Shown one piece after another: positions 47,134-59,139 of a DNA stretch of 64,000 nucleotides (positions are counted from its first letter, which is position 1; every line of letters begins with the position of its first letter). The notes beneath the pieces are model-generated. The model was not told the DNA's origin, ran no database searches, and saw only the letters and a list, made by a program, of their open reading frames with translations. The stretch comes from Clarkia xantiana subsp. parviflora. Taxonomy: Eukaryota > Streptophyta > Magnoliopsida > Myrtales > Onagraceae. The stretch covers positions 3,359,834 through 3,423,833 of the forward strand of contig JAPTYO010000023.1 of the NCBI GenBank assembly GCA_036873135.1. The letters run 5' to 3'. The position numbers and the translations under genes are program-made.

Positions 47134-47640
47134 TAATGTATGGTTGCAGAAACGCCAACCACCATTTGCGTAAGAGTATTGGCCTGACCCTAAATTCATG
47201 TGACCCTTTTATAGTTTGTTTCTTTTTATCATTCTTCTTAAATTTGTCAGCATGAGTTTTTATCGGGTGGTGATGTTCATCGTCGTCTCCATGTATGGCT
47301 GGCTTCTTCTGATCTGTCATCATCTAACTCTCCGTGTTGGTCTTTATTGAGACTTAAGCTTTACAAGCTAGCTATATCAATTAGCTATATCTAGCGTGCA
47401 CGTGTGCTCTCTCTTATTAGCTTTATTGTTGTGTTCAATAAATGTTTCACTTTTTAGTATGCCTGCCTTAGCTGGATAAACATCCAATCATAACAATCAT
47501 CTCATCTTAATATTGATGTACAGATTTAACAATTCATCATTTAATTATAAATTCTCATTTCAGTTTTATACTCCTGTCGAAACTTTGGAGCGCTTCACCC
47601 CTACCCACTATGAGCTGACACTGATTTGAGTCAGAATTAT
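45600..47640. other. GARP gene leader and AT-rich intergenic DNA
   Basis: 5'UTR material of the GARP gene probably reaches 46020-46200. (GA)n lies at 46250-46270 and (TA)n at 46397-46470. (AAT)n lies at 47105-47132. The 108-codon ORF at 46997 is low complexity and not supported. Confidence 0.45.
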
Positions 47641-48290
47641 TTTAAGTGTGGATCATGCTACAAGTGTTGTCATTATAATGACAAAAAAAGGATCGAATCA
47701 TAGCATACAAAGTTTTATATCAAAAGTTCGAAAGAAAAAGTTGTTAGGATCGATTATCTCAATACTTACAAACGGATTGATACGAAAAACAATAGTGAAC
47801 ACAAGATTTATTGTGGTTCGGTCAAATTCGACCTACGTCCACAATTCTAGCGGCTGGCGTTTTATTGATCGTCATAATATTACAATTTCGGAGAATACAA
47901 TGCTATATATAATAGCGGCGGAGAATGACTCATAAACCCTACCGGACCGGGTTGTGACTTCGCCCCAAACCCCAACTTTCGGTAGGGGGCTATCGCCCTC
48001 CTCAAACCCCCCCGTTGACCTCAGCGTCGAGGTCAAACGACGATAATCAGGATCCATAACTCAGCAAAAATATGTATACGTTTTTAGACAAATTTTATTT
48101 CTTATTATGGAATGATTTTGATGCGAGTGTGAATTATTTTAATTATGATTCATACTACAAGCGAAGCCCTTATAATGGGCCATTTTGAAACACCCTGCAT
48201 GAAAAAATTTGAGTCATAATATAAAGAAGTTTTATGTCAAAATAAATGAACCATATAAAATACCTATTTTAGGTCAGAAATAAGTGTAAT
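47580..48290. repeat. Direct repeats flanking a possible solo LTR
   Basis: 47600-47740 and 48120-48260 are diverged direct copies (CATRCTACAAGYG, TTATAATG, TTTTATRTCAAAA in the same order). Between them, from TGTTAGGATCG at 47742 to about 48060, is a segment with AAGATTTATTGTGGTTCGGT and GACCTACGTCCAC words, seen often in plant copia LTRs, and a mirrored AGGATCGATTATC/GATAATCAGGATCC edge. No target duplication found. Confidence 0.4.
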
Positions 48291-48328
48291 ATTACACACT
48301 TTTCTTAGGGTTGATTGGTGTGTGCCTA

Positions 48329-51300
48329 CCGGTGTAAATAAGTCAAGCCGAGTTGTGTTGAGTATTAATTTACTTAAATTCGACTCAAATCAAATAATTA
48401 AGTCAAGCTCGAGTTCGAACTCGGGCAAATTTGAATTTTTAGATTTGAATTCGACTTAACCGAACCCGATCTCAGCTTGTATCATAAACTCAATAAGAAT
48501 TTTGGATTTCTTTGTAAATTAATCCAAATGAATTTTGGACTCGTGAGTACTTTAAGGCCAAACATATATTAATATGCACTACAAGAAAAAATGAGTTTTC
48601 CTACAAGCCAAATCGGTTAGAATCCAAACGGAGATGGCTTGTTCCGGTAGCTTTCCATCCGATAGGGCCTCTTAGCAGGGACTCGGTCGGAAACGTTCCT
48701 CACGAGAAAAAGCGAACGAAAATATTTGCTAAGGGGAAACATCTGTCGGGAATATGAAGGTACAGTAAGTCGGTCGTTAAATTTCCCGACCGAAGTCCTG
48801 CCGCTGTTAGGATGGCAGCAGAGGCCTGGGAGGCTACGCTACCGCCTTCTCGACTCAGACTGGCCGGTGCTAAAGCTGTCCTAAGGAGCTGCAGCCTGGT
48901 GCTACTGAATATGCGTCTTTAGTAGCTCATTTTTCGTTTCCGTTGGAAGCCTTTAGACCACCATTAGGAAACGTTAATTACACACATTAGTCACTCATTC
49001 CGTTAATACTGAAACCTTCCATTGCAGTTGCATAACCTCGTTGCAGTATGTCGTCTTCAGTTGTTCCGTCTTCGACCCAAAATACTCTACGGGTGACATT
49101 TACGATTATTCGTTGTGGACATTTAGCAACCCTGCACCCGATGCCGAATGTAGTCTTTCGAGTCGGTGTTTGGTGAATTCAAATGTTAGGCTTTGGTGTT
49201 GGTTGGTTCAGATCAAATAGACGGTTTCTGAGTGTAGAAATGAACTGCTATATGTTACCTTCACCGTATTGTGGGTCAATCCTAAATTTTTTAGCACCGC
49301 ATGTTTCCGTTGCTAATAGTGACTTGTTGACATGTCAAATACTGTTTCAACATAACACATTTAGAATCGGCTGGGTTCAAGTCAAATTGATGGAATTAGG
49401 TACTGTGTGCAAGTTCCTATGTGATGGTTTCAGGAGTTTACGTTTATTCCGTATATACTATGTTTACGCATTGGATAACATCTGATGTAACCAAAAAATT
49501 TATTCATGCATTCATAACAGGGTATGTCGACATATTGTTTTTACATGGTATGCCTACTGAGATAAAATCAAGCAGAACATTTCACAACCTTCAAGAAAAA
49601 TATATCCATAAAAATATCTTTTGGATACCGCAGATCGTCTCACGTTGATGTACAACCAGTCTGTAACAGAAGTTGTAGTGAACCCGGTGCTAAGGCCTGA
49701 AGTGGTCAACCTATTCAAGCCTAGGTAGATGTACAAATCAGACCTACAATGAATAGACAAGGTGAGCAGCGTACTAGGGAAAGAAGAAAATTAGAAACGA
49801 AAGCATTGTGTAATTTTACCTGAGTCTGCTGTATCACCGGAATTAATGTTGATTTCACCGTTGGATCAGTGGTAATGGACAACAAGGTGAGTGGATGAGA
49901 AGACTTGATGAAGAAACGACTTTAATATAGTGGAGATTTTACCTGAATCTGCCGTATCACCGGAATTAATGGCGATTTTGCCGTTGGATGAGTGGTAATG
50001 GACAACAAGGTGAGTGGAGGAGAAGACATTTATGAAGACACTACTTTAATATAGGAGGGAAAATATAAATACTTGGCCCAAATAAATTCGAATTTCCCCC
50101 CAATTGCCGCTCTTTTCTCCCTCCTTATAAGCAGAAAATCCAAAATTTCAAACGCCGACAGACTTCTCAGTGTGTGCAATAAAATGAGTGATAAGGTTTT
50201 AAATAATTACATGTACTTGCTATTGTATCTGGTTTTGAATTTTTGAGGTTAAAACGTCGTAGTTTATTGAATCATATTACAAATTTGTTGTACAATTTTG
50301 GATGTACAATATTCGTATGAATACATTAGTAATTTATATTAATAAAAGGTTCTGCAATACATAACTTGCAGTCCTTATGTAAAGATAGGTGGATACTGGA
50401 TACCGGTATGAAGGAGCCGTATATACTAAACTATTGTAGCGTGTTTGATTCATATTACATAAATCATATGTTCCACCCACTTTGAACTAATACCACTTTG
50501 GATTGTATAACCACTTTGTATATCACAAGTGCCGTGTAACATGTGATTTATCACTAACTATTGTCGACATACAAGGACATCTGTCGACATAAGTACATGT
50601 TATAGTCACCACACGTTGGCCAGTCTATTGGATGAAAAGTATGTGCTTTATTTTCAAAATGAAACGACTTTACCGCGACGACGATAAGTGTTACTACGAC
50701 AATGGGATTAATGTATCAACATAAACGAGAATAATTTATCTTACTAGGAAAATGATAACATTTTATACACGGAATATGTATCATGACATGGATAACATTT
50801 AGCCTGAAAAGTAATATCTTTTTAAAATGCACAGTTTCCACTTTATTGGTGGATTTATCGATAGGTAAGAGAGCTTCCACCTTTTGGTGGGTCTGTTAAC
50901 TCAATGGAGAAAAAATAAAAACATATATTATCACTTGAAATCAACGGTCCTGACCCGTTCACGGATCTCACCCTCCGGCTATAAAATGAGGGTGATTGGT
51001 TTCAATGTACAATGAGTCATAATGTTATGCTTCTTCCTACTACATGCAGTCTTATCCCTTTCAGTCATAGATTTTGAGTTAACTTGTCGTTCTTAAATGC
51101 AATTTGGCTTATGTTTTTACTAAGTTTGTGAGTTAGCATTTTGTGTTTGCCCCTATCGCGTTAAAATGAAATCGTGTGGTACTTTTTCGGTCACGGAATG
51201 TCAGTATTGTCGTAGATAGCGTCGAAGAGACATACCTATTTGTTGTTTAATTAATAAGGTTAGTCAGGTTGTTTTCAAAAGATGCATTATGAACTCTTAG

Positions 51301-53197
51301 GCCCTATGTACATTTTACAAATTCTGTCACTGCCAACATGTCTCCCACTAGTTTCTTGGTTCACGTTTGGGGGAACTCATAGGGAAATTGGTATACGCAT
51401 CTGGATGCTGCTGTATGTCGTTTGCCTAGTGTGGTCGTAATTAGTTGTTGGAGGAGATTCAAATTAATTGTTGATGAATTAATGGCAACGACTTCCGATG
51501 GACTTCTGCAAAGAACATTTACCTGATGAAGATAGTACCATTACATAAGAGGACGAAAATGGAGATCAATATGAAAACTATATTTACAGTTTGGGACTGT
51601 TGGGTTTTAGATGGCGCGAATTTTCTTCTGCTCATAATCAAGTCGAATGACACAACTCCTTTTCAACGAACTAAGCACACCAACTTCAACAAAGTAGTGT
51701 AATTATAAACTCATCCACAATAATGTTGGTCTGTAATAAGAATAACTAGTCATATGTACACATTAAGTTATGTTCACAGTTTGAAGTCGAATGTGCCCGT
51801 TCATGCTGACAACACTTAAAAACTATTTCAGCCTATAAGTATTGTCATGTTGACATCTTTGTACATTTATGTGAGCAGAGTAAAGTGAAAGCATTCTATA
51901 TGATGAGAGAGATCACGTCGAAGTACCTAAAATCAAAATTGTACACACCAGTGTAACCCCGACGTCATTCACACAATCTATAATTGTATAATTACAAATT
52001 CAGGAGGAACTTACCAATTGACTTTTGAAGTCATCTGAAATGAACGTGCAGAACGGCGGGGACATGATACCCATTTGGCCTCCGAACATGTTGGTGCTCA
52101 GCCTTGGGTTATGCCGAGACTTTGATTTACAAAAATAGTTAACCTTCCATTACTCGTACTATGTTGACAAAAGAGTGACATATGTCTGCAAGACAATTAA
52201 ACGGAAACGATGAACATCAAATCGGTGGGGAATTCGTTTTGTAATAAAATCGGTCAGCAAAACGAAAGGGAATCTCCGGCCGTGCATAGAGCGTCAGGTA
52301 CCGGTGGGTGTTTTTAATTTCGTTCAGACCGCTTTCTTATAGCGAGAAAACGTCGGAAAACTCGGTCAGGAGCAGACGTAATCCGATCGGAAAACGGATG
52401 TACATTCCCGACCGACGGCTTGGTCAGCAATTCTGCGGTAGGTAAAGCCGATTTTTCTTATAGTGATATATGGAAAAGTCCGATAATCTTTTAAGCCATA
52501 TACTTGAACTCGAGCTTATTCAAAAATTTTATAATTAGATTAGAGTATTGACCAAGCCGATCATTAAATAGTCTAAACCTCTAAGTACGCCTCGGTAAAA
52601 AATTCTTTTCAGTCTCGGTAAGCAAAGTTTTTTTTTGTCTCGGTAAAGAAGATTTTTTTGCCTATTCTAAAATTAATCTTCTTATTTTATATGTCATACC
52701 CATTAAGTTAACATTATACCTACCTCAACTAGTCAGTTTAATTAATTACTCGGGATGCAATAACCCAATAATATATTATTTTTTCCACTGAAGATATATA
52801 TGTATATATAATTAATTACTCGGCTTGCTTAAATGAAACCGAACTCGAGTTTAAGCTCTTCCAAGCCTAAATTTTAGACTTTGAATTGAATCAAAACTTG
52901 CACAGCGAAGATCGATTTCGACTTGATTAAGCTCGAATAGTCTGGTTTAAAGTGAAATTGTATGTCTGAACTCGGCTTGAAGTTTGTTTGACCAAACTAA
53001 TTAAAGTTCGGCTCGATTAGTATGTGGCTTTTGTATACACACCTAACATATATTAATGCCCAACATATATTAATGTATAAATAAACGCTCGTTAAAGCTC
53101 GTAAGTAGGTTCGAATCAAATATATCCAAACTCAAATTTAAATATTAACCGAATGAACTTTGAATAGCTCACGAGTAGATCGAATCGTTTACGCCCC
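48329..53197. mobile_element. Foldback element with TGTAAA ends, split by a CACTA element
   Basis: Left end CCGGTGTAAATAAGTCAAGC and right end, reversed, GGGGCGTAAACGATTCGATC resemble each other. Both arms are filled with AGCTCGAGTTCGAACTCG-like words in mirrored order. CCTAC flanks both sides (48325-48329, 53196-53200). Without the 3.9-kb insert the element is about 980 bp. Similar CTCGAGTTCGA-rich repeats lie at 1-240 and 59570-59965. An hAT-like origin is possible but not shown. Confidence 0.5.
48577..52465. mobile_element. Non-autonomous CACTA element 1
   Basis: 3,889 bp from CACTACAAGAAAAA to TTTTTCTTATAGTG. The ends are inverted with one change. Flanks ATG and ATA are a degraded 3-bp duplication. 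Subterminal zones repeat short words such as GGTCGG, CCGACCG and CGGTCAG in both orientations, as CACTA transposases require. The interior has no transposase-like ORF; the 100-codon ORF at 49183 has no recognised domain. Two direct copies of about 80 bp, each with CTGCTGTATCACCGGAATTAATG-like sequence, lie near 49820 and 49940. Confidence 0.85.
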
Positions 53198-53209
53198 TAC
53201 CTATTATAA

Positions 53210-54068
53210 TTAACCCATTTATATGTTTCGCACAGCTCAATATGTGGGAGTTTACCCATGCATGTAATAAGAGATGATTTCTTGTCCTTTTTTCCTAATT
53301 CCAATCTGAGAAGCAAACTCTAACAATGGTCTCTCCTGTCCTTTTGCTCTAGGGTTCGTTCATTAAGTCGTCGTGTGTTCCCAATGTAAAACCCTAATTA
53401 ATTACAACATCATATCATCTATCAATTAAACAAATTTAAATGTTGATGCCCTATATTAAAAAAACAAAAAACAAGATAAAAAAGATTCACTCAAATTAAC
53501 AACAATAAGTCTTTCAAGAAATACAAAAAAGGAAAAGTTCAAAATATGCAAATACAATTTTTTTTTTAAAGAATTAATCGCACAGGATATATATCGTGTA
53601 AATGAAGAAAAATACTAATTATGAGTAGATTTTCCTTATGAGACCGAAGTATTTGAAATAATTATCCATTATATATATGGTATATACTGTAAATTAACTA
53701 AGATTTTAGATTATAAATTCAATAGTATTTAAAACCATGACTAACTTCCACATTTTCCATCAGTGTATTAATTATATGATTAAATAAGGACGGGCATTTA
53801 GCATTGAGAATAATTAGGTTAATTAGGTGCGGTGAAGTCCTACCAGATAATAATATATAATAATAATAAAGAATTAAAAGAGAGGGGAATGATTGAAAAT
53901 TGGAGTACGTACTAAGAATTATTTGACATTCTTTGTAATTAATGCTTTCCTTGTTGATTATTGTGTGCTTATCATTTGGTGGATTTGAATGCAATTAATG
54001 TACAACTTTTTTTTTTACCAACTTGCAAGTTGTTTAATATTTTCTGAAACAATAAAATGAGATTTATT
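53210..54068. other. AT-rich intergenic DNA
   Basis: No gene supported. The 91-codon ORF at 53719 is composed of AT-rich codons without a domain. Confidence 0.45.
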
Positions 54069-54071
54069 GGG

Positions 54072-57000
54072 CACTACAAGAAAATCGGCCATTTGTGACA
54101 GATATTTTCTGAGGGATTTGGTCCCTCAAAATTTAGTCTGTTTTGTAAGGAATATAAGGGTTTAATTAGGGAAACTTTTTTAAGGGATATTCCCTTACAA
54201 TTTTAATTTTCCTAAATAAAATACTGAGTGATTTGTAACGTAAAATTTCTAAGGGATAATTAAGGTATTTTACTAGGTATTCCGTAAATAATTTTTTTTA
54301 GGAAAAATCTGTTAAAAATAACCCTAATTAATATGAAATTTTGTGAGAGATTTAAATTCCTCACAAAAGTAATTTCATTTGTGAGTGATTTTCCCTAAAA
54401 AATAATGTTTCATAATAAAAATAAAACACGTGTATTGGAGATTAAATGTGGATGGAATAGAAAATAATGTCCATCAATATGTTATTAGGCAGTGCCGCTA
54501 CTGATTTTTTAGGTTACTGGCACCTTACTTGCCGCTAATTGTGTCTGTTAGCGTCCAAAGTAAGTGCCGCGACTGTTAAAATAAAGGCTTATTTATGGGT
54601 TGTTGTATCAATGCTATGCTACGTAGTTACAGTAGGTCCCGCGGTAACAGATTACGCTTCTACTACCATTAAAGCTTGAGTTTGAAACAATAATCAAATC
54701 AAATAGATTATTATTAGAGAGTAATATTTATTTCAAAATCGGTTCAGAGCCCACTCCCTGAGTCCCTCTCCCTCTCTCATAATTTGCTTCACCGACAATA
54801 TGGAGCGCAACCGTGGGTCTCCGGCGGCTCCGATTTGCTCGTTGAAGCGCCTACCTTAAATACTAGTATCTTCACACGCCGTTGCAACTTGCAAGACAGG
54901 GCTTGGTTCGACTTTACTCTCCATCGGGTTCCTATTGCTCTTTCTCGCTACCTTCATTGTGAATCGCCTTCATAATAATTAGGTAACTTCTCGGATTGCG
55001 CCTCACGATGGCTGATTCTCAGATAAAGAGTTTGGAGATGTTTTGTTCTCGTATAAGTTTGAATTGTTGCAGGAATCGTGGCTAATCCTGCGATTATGCT
55101 GTCTTTACTGCAATTTGAATCGATTATGTTCTGTTTTAGTTTGTGACTACTGAAATGCAGCTGTTGTATTAGTAATAAGCTGCTGTATCATTAAAACGAT
55201 TATGTTCTGTTTGGTTTGTGACTACTCATGACTCATCTTGCTAATAGAGTAGATTCAGATTTTCAGAGTCCGAGATAGAGAGGACTAGAGCCATCGCTTA
55301 GATCAGATCAAAGGTATTGCAATTCGATGGTGGATCTATTCAGTGTGTACTTGTCCTCTTTCGGTGCGTGATTCCGGATTAATTTTGTTGATTGAGTGGA
55401 TTTGCAGATGTTTTGGCGGCTCACTATAACACCGATAACAAATTCTCAGTCACCATTTGCACTCAAAATGGATTGGTACGTAATTCTATCTTATTCGATT
55501 CAATTTTCTGCTAGATTGCGCTCTGATGTTTGAAGGATTGCAGTTTTAGCTATTATTAGTCTCTGAGGTTGATTTCTTGTCGAGCACGAGATTCTGGAAT
55601 TGCTGCTTGAATTGAATTATGTTTTATGAATGCATAACCTGTTGTTGATTGTTCCGGTGCTATCCTCTTCCATGATTGACCTGACTTATGCTTTGCTTTA
55701 TTTGCTGATGCATGATTAAGGTGTTGGTAAAAACAATTTCTCCGTCGGAATGAGATTCAAGATGATGTTTGAAGATGAAGATTCTCCTGACAAAAGGTAT
55801 ATATGATTCATTGATAGTATAGTACTGAATGCTATGCTTGTATAACAAATTTCTAAAAAGAATAAAGCTCTAAGAAATGTGTGTTTTCCCATCGAATTTG
55901 CTTGCTTTTTTCTATTATTAGTGCTCCATAATCACAAATTCAGAAAAGCCTTTTAGTGTTTAGCAATTTTGTTTGATGGTGATGGTGTGTATCATGTGGT
56001 ATTGTCAGTAACAAATGGCATTGCTTCTCATCCGGAGGGATTATGTTTCATTGTGAAAGAGGTCTTAGTTGTGTCCTATCAACATATGGAATTTATTTGA
56101 ATAACAGTGATACAACTCACTTTAATCTGTCTTTACAGGCCTCATTACCTTCAATCCTTAGATTACCTGTTTAATACATTCTTATTTCTTACTTCATCTG
56201 AGCTATTGTGTGTATTTGTAAGCATTGATTTTTACTTTGTGCTCCATTTACTGTTGCTTTGGGCAAGTGTTCTTACATGCATCACTCTTTTGGTTTTTCA
56301 GGTTCTTGATGCTATTAGCAACGAAGGATGGGGTCCACATGTGTTAAGTATATTGCACAAGCTTTCTTGAGTTTAAACAGGTACTCTATTTGACAGACTT
56401 GTGCTTTATTTACCATACGTAAAACTTATTTATGAGAGTTTTTGCAGTCATAAATATCAAATCATTAATATGTAAGAGGATTAACGATACAACAAAAATT
56501 GGCGTCGTGTCTACAAGGTACTTCTTTAATATTTTAGTGTTACACTAACTGTAGTATTAATTCATTGGTTTAGATATTATATATAATTCCTCATGTTCCC
56601 TAATAATTGCATTCGTATCTATATTTTTCATAACTTTATTTATTATTTTCCTTGCAGCTATACAAGATCATGGAAGAGTATAAAAATCCGAAAGTACTTG
56701 GTGAAGAACATACATGGATACTTTTTTGTTGTTTAAGATTTTGAGCAACTTTGCAAAGAATTAGATTTTGAGCAAGAAAGTTGTAGTATTCCGAAATAGT
56801 GTATGATTTTGAGCAATGATTATGTTATCTTACTTGCAAAGACTTGAATAATGTTATTTAGCTTTTGGTATTTAATGCTTTTGGTATTTAAATTTTTGAA
56901 GTTTGATATTATATCATATATTTGCATAATATATTTGTGCTATTAATTTTTATTCTAAGTATACAAATATAAAATAAAATAATATATATTATATTAATAT

Positions 57001-57402
57001 ATATTATATATTATATTAATTCCTCACAAATTCCCTAAAAAATTCCTAAGAATATAATTCGTCACAAAATCCTTAATAAAGAATCCCTTAAAATTCTCTC
57101 AAAAAATCCTCAAAAATTTTTCCCTCAGAAAATCCCTTAGTCAATTGTTACTGAAAACTCTAAAAAAATTCCTAAATATATTTTGAGGGATTTGATTTTT
57201 AAAAGGTTTGATATGGATTTTTAAGGGAAATCCCTCACAAAAAGTTTTTAAGGGATTTCCCTATAAAACCGCATTTTTTCTGGCGGGGCTATTTGCTAGA
57301 AGCACATCTGTAACAAAATCCCTCACAAGATGATTTTTTTTAGGGATTTTCGAAAATCCCTCAAAAAACCGACCCTCACAAATTGAAGAATTTCTTGTAG
57401 TG
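54072..57402. mobile_element. CACTA element 2 with captured gene sequence (Pack-type)
   Basis: 3,331 bp, perfect terminal inverted repeats CACTACAAGAAA/TTTCTTGTAGTG and perfect target duplication GGG (54069-54071, 57403-57405). Both subterminal regions (54100-54420 and 56990-57380) are packed with short copies of RAGGGATTT/AAATCCCTY in both orientations. Between them lies gene-like sequence (54730-56750): GC-richer exon-like pieces, pyrimidine-rich tracts, and one recognisable auxin response factor exon fragment. No transposase seen, so it depends on another element for movement. Confidence 0.9.
55732..55797 (+). pseudogene. Captured auxin response factor (ARF) exon fragment
   Basis: Codes N-N-F-S-V-G-M-R-F-K-M-M-F-E, then D-E-D-S-P-D-K-R, followed by AAAG and GTATAT, a plausible splice donor. 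S-V-G-M-R-F-K-M-R-F-E-x-E-D-S-P-E-R-R is the hallmark of the ARF region just after the B3 domain, and ARF genes have an intron close to this point. No B3 domain, middle region or PB1 domain was found in the element, so it is a fragment. A nearby exon-like piece at 55410-55480 (L-A-A-H-Y-N-T-D-N-K-F-S-V-T) was not identified. Confidence 0.75.
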
Positions 57403-57405
57403 GGG

Positions 57406-58366
57406 TTAATAACCTAATCGATATTTGAATTTAAGCTATTTATAGATCGTTATTCGAATTATAATTTTTTTAAAATTGAATATTTCAGTTTATAAGTAAA
57501 TTGCTATTTCTGTTACTTAAACAGAAAAGAAAAAAATTATTTGCTACGTGAGGTCTTCTAATGTGTACAAATGTACTTAATATGAATTTGTTAAGAAATT
57601 GAAATGATTGCAACACAATACGTTTAATTGGACGCTCAATTGAAAGACACTGTTGGAATTGTGTGGATGCTCAATTGAGTATCCAATCGAAGGTATTTCA
57701 CTGTAATATTTCAATTTATTATTGAATTCATCTAAGATACAACCCGAAACCCGAAATTTCCTATGATCCTACAATTCAAGTTGATATAAAATCATACATA
57801 ATAAGGATGAAGTCGATAATTAATTTCAGTAAGTAAATTAATGTCTCTATTATATATTTATAACTTTAGGGTGACAAATTGAATTTTTTTCAACTTAAAA
57901 ATGATTTTAAGACTATTTTAAAATTTCCTGGGGCAAATTATCCATAATCTCCTATTAATTTATTATATATTTATATCCTTTTTTTATAAATTGTAATAGA
58001 GAAACATAGCGAATTAGAGTAGTATGTTATAATTATATACAATCATTTTCAAGATATTCTTATAATTGATAAAACTATTTAATTTTTATATCAAATGTGA
58101 TTTTAATAAATTGGTACTAGTATTAAATGATTCTTTTTGTGGTTATTATTTTAATCTATATAATATATAGTATATCATAGAAATTATTCATATATCATAT
58201 ACTAATTTATATTTTTTTTAAAGAAACTTACAATCGACAATCCAAATTTAGAAACGATTAGAGATTCTACTATGAAACGAACCTAATTAGTATTCCAATC
58301 TAACCATCTTGCTTATAATATATGGTTAATCATTTTCCTCACAGTAGAATAATTTCTAACAGTGAG
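57406..58366. other. AT-rich intergenic DNA
   Basis: No gene, RNA or ordered repeat recognised. Confidence 0.5.
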
Positions 58367-58375
58367 TAGATATAA

Positions 58376-59129
58376 GGTTAAATGTACTTTTGGTGCTACA
58401 TGTTTGATCTGTGTAGGTTTTTGGTGCTATATGTTTCATTTTGTAGGCTTTTGGTGTCATATGTTTGAGAGGTTGTATGTTTTTGGTATTTCCGTTGGTC
58501 AACAGTTAGTTTGACCTTTAAATACTTTTATTTTGTTCAATTTAGTCCTCAAATTTATATTTCTAAAATTTAATATTTACAATTTAGTCTCTATTGTTTG
58601 CTCAAGTCACCGTCCAAGGCCGCCGAGCACCACCCACCACCTCCAAGGCCGCCGGCCGCCATAAAACGGGCCGGCCACCACCCCACGGCACCGGCCACCA
58701 CCGCTTGGGGCCGAAAACCACCCCAATTGGTGGTGGCCGGCCCCGATTGGGGCTATAGGCACCACCAACTGGTGGTGGCCGGCCCAATTGAGGTGGCCAC
58801 CACCAATTGGGGTGGTTTTCGGCCCCAAGCGGTGGTGGCCGGTGCCGTGGGGTGGTGACCGGCCCGTTTCGTGGCGGTCGGCGGCCTTGGAGGTGGTGGG
58901 TGGTGGCCGGCGGCCTTGGACGGTGACTTGAGCAAACAATAGGGACTAAATTGTAAATATTAAATTTTAGAAATATAAATTTGAGGACTAAATTGAACAA
59001 AATAAAAGTATTTAACGGTCAAATTAACCGTTGACTAACGGAAATACCAAAAATATTCAACCTCTCAAACATATGGCACCAAAAACCTACACATGTCAAA
59101 CATATAGCAAAAAAAGTACATTTTAACTT
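58376..59129. mobile_element. GC-cored Mutator-like foldback element
   Basis: 754 bp. Ends GGTTAAATGTACTTTTGGTG and the complement of AAGTTAAAATGTACTTTTTT. A perfect 9-bp direct repeat TAGATATAA lies at 58367-58375 and 59130-59138. The arms (about 230 bp each) are near-perfect inverted copies, including GTCACCGTCCAAGGCCGCC at 58604 and its complement ending near 58926. The core is GC-rich, made of CCACCACC/GGTGGTGG and CCAATTGGGGTGG words. The proline/histidine-rich ORFs on both strands are artefacts. TTTTGTTCAATTTAGTCC inside the arms is shared with the elements near 1.5 and 22.1 kb. Confidence 0.9.
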
Positions 59130-59139
59130 TAGATATAAT

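Noticed and set aside
48577..52465. A host gene within CACTA element 1 (ORF at 49183-49485)
   Set aside because: No domain, no splice-consistent extension, and it lies wholly inside the transposon.
58598..59000. Proline-rich ORFs on both strands
   Set aside because: Produced by the palindromic GC core of the foldback element; both strands read alike.
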